Part shown: positions 62,880-64,000 of the stretch, one piece after another
Numbering within the stretch: position 1 is the first letter of the stretch
Layout: the number at the start of each line of letters is the position of its first letter
Source: Lachnospiraceae bacterium UBA7202
GTDB taxonomy: Bacteria > Bacillota > Clostridia > Lachnospirales > Lachnospiraceae
NCBI GenBank assembly: GCA_002490705.1
Contig: DKUO01000043.1
Location: forward strand, 62,001-126,000
DNA length: 64,000 bases
Reading direction: 5' to 3'
Program-made: the position numbers and the translations under genes
The notes under the pieces: model-generated
Told to the model about the DNA's origin: nothing
Databases searched by the model: none
The model's input: the letters and a program-made list of their open reading frames with translations, nothing else

Positions 62880-63698
62880 TTAATAAGAACTAAGCGAATT
62901 GTATATCTTAATCTCCACTCTTCTGTTCTTTGCTCTCCCCTCCGGCGTGGAATTATCCGCAACGGGAAGGTACTCTCCCCTGCCGGCATGCTTGATATTC
63001 GCAGGATCCAGATTCGTGATGGAGAGAAGGTAGTCAAATACAGACAGGGCACGTCCGGAACTCAATTCATTATTATTAGAATACTTTGCCCCCGACATCG
63101 GCACATTATCCGTATGTCCCTCTATCTCAATCGTACCATCCGCATACCGTTCCAAAATCAATCCCACCTGATCCAGAATAGGCTTCGCGTCATCCTTTAA
63201 CAGCGTACTCCCCGAATCAAAGAGCAATGCGCCCTTCAACGTGAGCTGCACGAACTGGGCGGTGAAGGCCACATCCACTTCATCCTCCAGATTTCTCTCG
63301 TCCAGAGCTTCCTGGATCTTCTCGGCAAGCGCCTCGGATTCCTCCATCTGCGCTTCCTCCAACTGTTCCTGTGCCTCGGCAAGATCCTGTGCGATGTTCT
63401 CGTCAATCGTCTGTCCCTCGTCCATCTTGCCTGTGCTGTTTATAAACTCATCCAGCTCGTTGAGCTGGCTGACGCCGTTACTGATCAGCATACCATCCCC
63501 GATTGCCTGCGCTCCTCCCTCAAAAACAGAAAACATCTGGTTGAAGGATGCGGCAACCTTTTCCTGCTTCACCTCGTCAATCGACGACATGGAAAAGAGC
63601 AGGACGAAAAAGCAGAGAAGCAGATTCATCAGGTCAGAGAAGGTGGCCATCCACGCCGGCGAGCCCGAAGGGGCTTCTTCCTGCTTTCTTTTAGCCAT
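62880..63698 (-). CDS. motB: flagellar stator protein MotB
   Basis: About 272 residues from the ATG at 63698 (GGAGGTGAGG upstream), overlapping motA by eight bases. The membrane helix carries the proton-path Asp in ATFSDLMNLLLCFFVLLF. The C-terminal OmpA-like domain binds peptidoglycan (TIEIEGHTDNVPMSG; RALSVFDYLL; NRRVEIKI). Confidence 0.97.
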   Translation of the reverse strand: MAKRKQEEAPSGSPAWMATFSDLMNLLLCFFVLLFSMSSIDEVKQEKVAASFNQMFSVFEGGAQAIGDGMLISNGVSQLNELDEFINSTGKMDEGQTIDENIAQDLAEAQEQLEEAQMEESEALAEKIQEALDERNLEDEVDVAFTAQFVQLTLKGALLFDSGSTLLKDDAKPILDQVGLILERYADGTIEIEGHTDNVPMSGAKYSNNNELSSGRALSVFDYLLSITNLDPANIKHAGRGEYLPVADNSTPEGRAKNRRVEIKIYNSLSSY

Positions 63699-64000
63699 CC
63701 GCCTCACCTCCGCCCTCAGCTCCCGCGCTGCCTCTGTCGGCAGGCGCCAGGAAGGATTTCAGCTTCTCCTCAATGACACGCGGGTTCTCGCCCGCCTGGA
63801 TGGAGAGAAGACCCTCGATCTCGATCTCCTTCACCATCATCTCTTCTGCGTTCTTATTCTTAAGCTTCGTCGATATCGGCGCGCAGATCCAGTTCGCCAA
63901 CAGCGAACCGTAGAAGGTGGTTACCAGCGCGACCGCCATGTTCGGCCCGATGGATGCGAAATCCGACAGGTCGGCCAACATGTTAATCAGACCGATCAGG
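63691..64000 (-). CDS. motA: flagellar stator protein MotA (partial, C-terminal part)
   Basis: Only the last about 103 codons lie in the window. The gene continues beyond 64000. Seen are the last two membrane helices (NMAVALVTTFYGSLLANWIC) and a cytoplasmic tail with EIEIEGLLSIQAGENPRVIEEKLKSFL, typical for MotA. It is followed by motB with an overlap. Confidence 0.95.
   Translation of the reverse strand, partial: LIGLINMLADLSDFASIGPNMAVALVTTFYGSLLANWICAPISTKLKNKNAEEMMVKEIEIEGLLSIQAGENPRVIEEKLKSFLAPADRGSAGAEGGGEADG

Noticed and set aside
1..64000. CRISPR arrays, prophage genes, transposases
   Set aside because: No regularly spaced repeats and no integrase, transposase, capsid or Cas-like protein were found.

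Overview
The window looks like chromosome of a motile, Gram-positive anaerobe of the Clostridia, most likely family Lachnospiraceae (inference). The support is a PolC-type replicase, a FliY/CheC/CheD flavour of chemotaxis, FapA and DUF6115-type proteins inside the flagellar operon, a DUF6020 membrane protein, clear AGGAGG ribosome binding sites and lipoprotein signals. Base composition is near 50% GC almost throughout. The exception is a clearly AT-rich patch at about 14,570-15,480. Nearly all genes lie on the minus strand.

Layout. 1-2,012: a plus-strand DUF6020 membrane protein. 2,100-6,960: a minus-strand glycerate-use cluster (CdaR-like regulator, glycerate 2-kinase, MBL-fold hydrolase, GntP permease). 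7,002-12,439: a minus-strand operon with a large solute-binding lipoprotein, two sugar-type ABC permeases and an HlyD-like adaptor, but no ATPase. It is divergent from an OmpR-family regulator and histidine kinase (12,595-14,569), with four in-phase 11-bp repeats between them. 14,673-15,405: an AT-rich DUF4160 / DUF2442-XRE pair that looks like a toxin-antitoxin module, next to tRNA-Glu(CUC). 15,784-17,910: a BlaI/BlaR1-like repressor and M56 peptidase with two perfect operators. 18,096-20,377: an amino-acid ABC transporter.

20,570-36,045 is a housekeeping block on the minus strand. In transcription order it reads deacetylase, bactofilin, pyrH, frr, uppS, cdsA, dxr, rseP, PP2C phosphatase, Ser/Thr kinase, ispG, polC, cytidylate-kinase-like gene. 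The phosphatase-kinase pair has its own promoter and interrupts the familiar uppS-cdsA-dxr-rseP-ispG-polC order. mntP (plus strand) follows, behind a yybP-ykoY manganese riboswitch whose terminator and competing antiterminator can both be read. Then come tsf and rpsB, with a structured rpsB leader.

39,034 to the window end is one long fla/che operon on the minus strand: motA (partial), motB, fliL, fliM, fliY, cheY, fliO, fliP, fliQ, fliR, flhB, flhA, flhF, flhG, a PilZ gene with an apparent frameshift, cheB, cheA, cheW, cheC, cheD, a small membrane protein, sigma-D, fapA, a small basic protein, a DUF6115 protein, an MltG-like membrane protein and a chemoreceptor. Its promoter lies outside the window. 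No cheR is present here.

No CRISPR array, prophage, insertion sequence or replication origin was seen. The least explained item is the ATPase-less transporter, adaptor and two-component cluster at 7.0-14.6 kb. The most concrete sequence anomalies are the PilZ frameshift and an over-represented 10-mer, GTTTACATAA.
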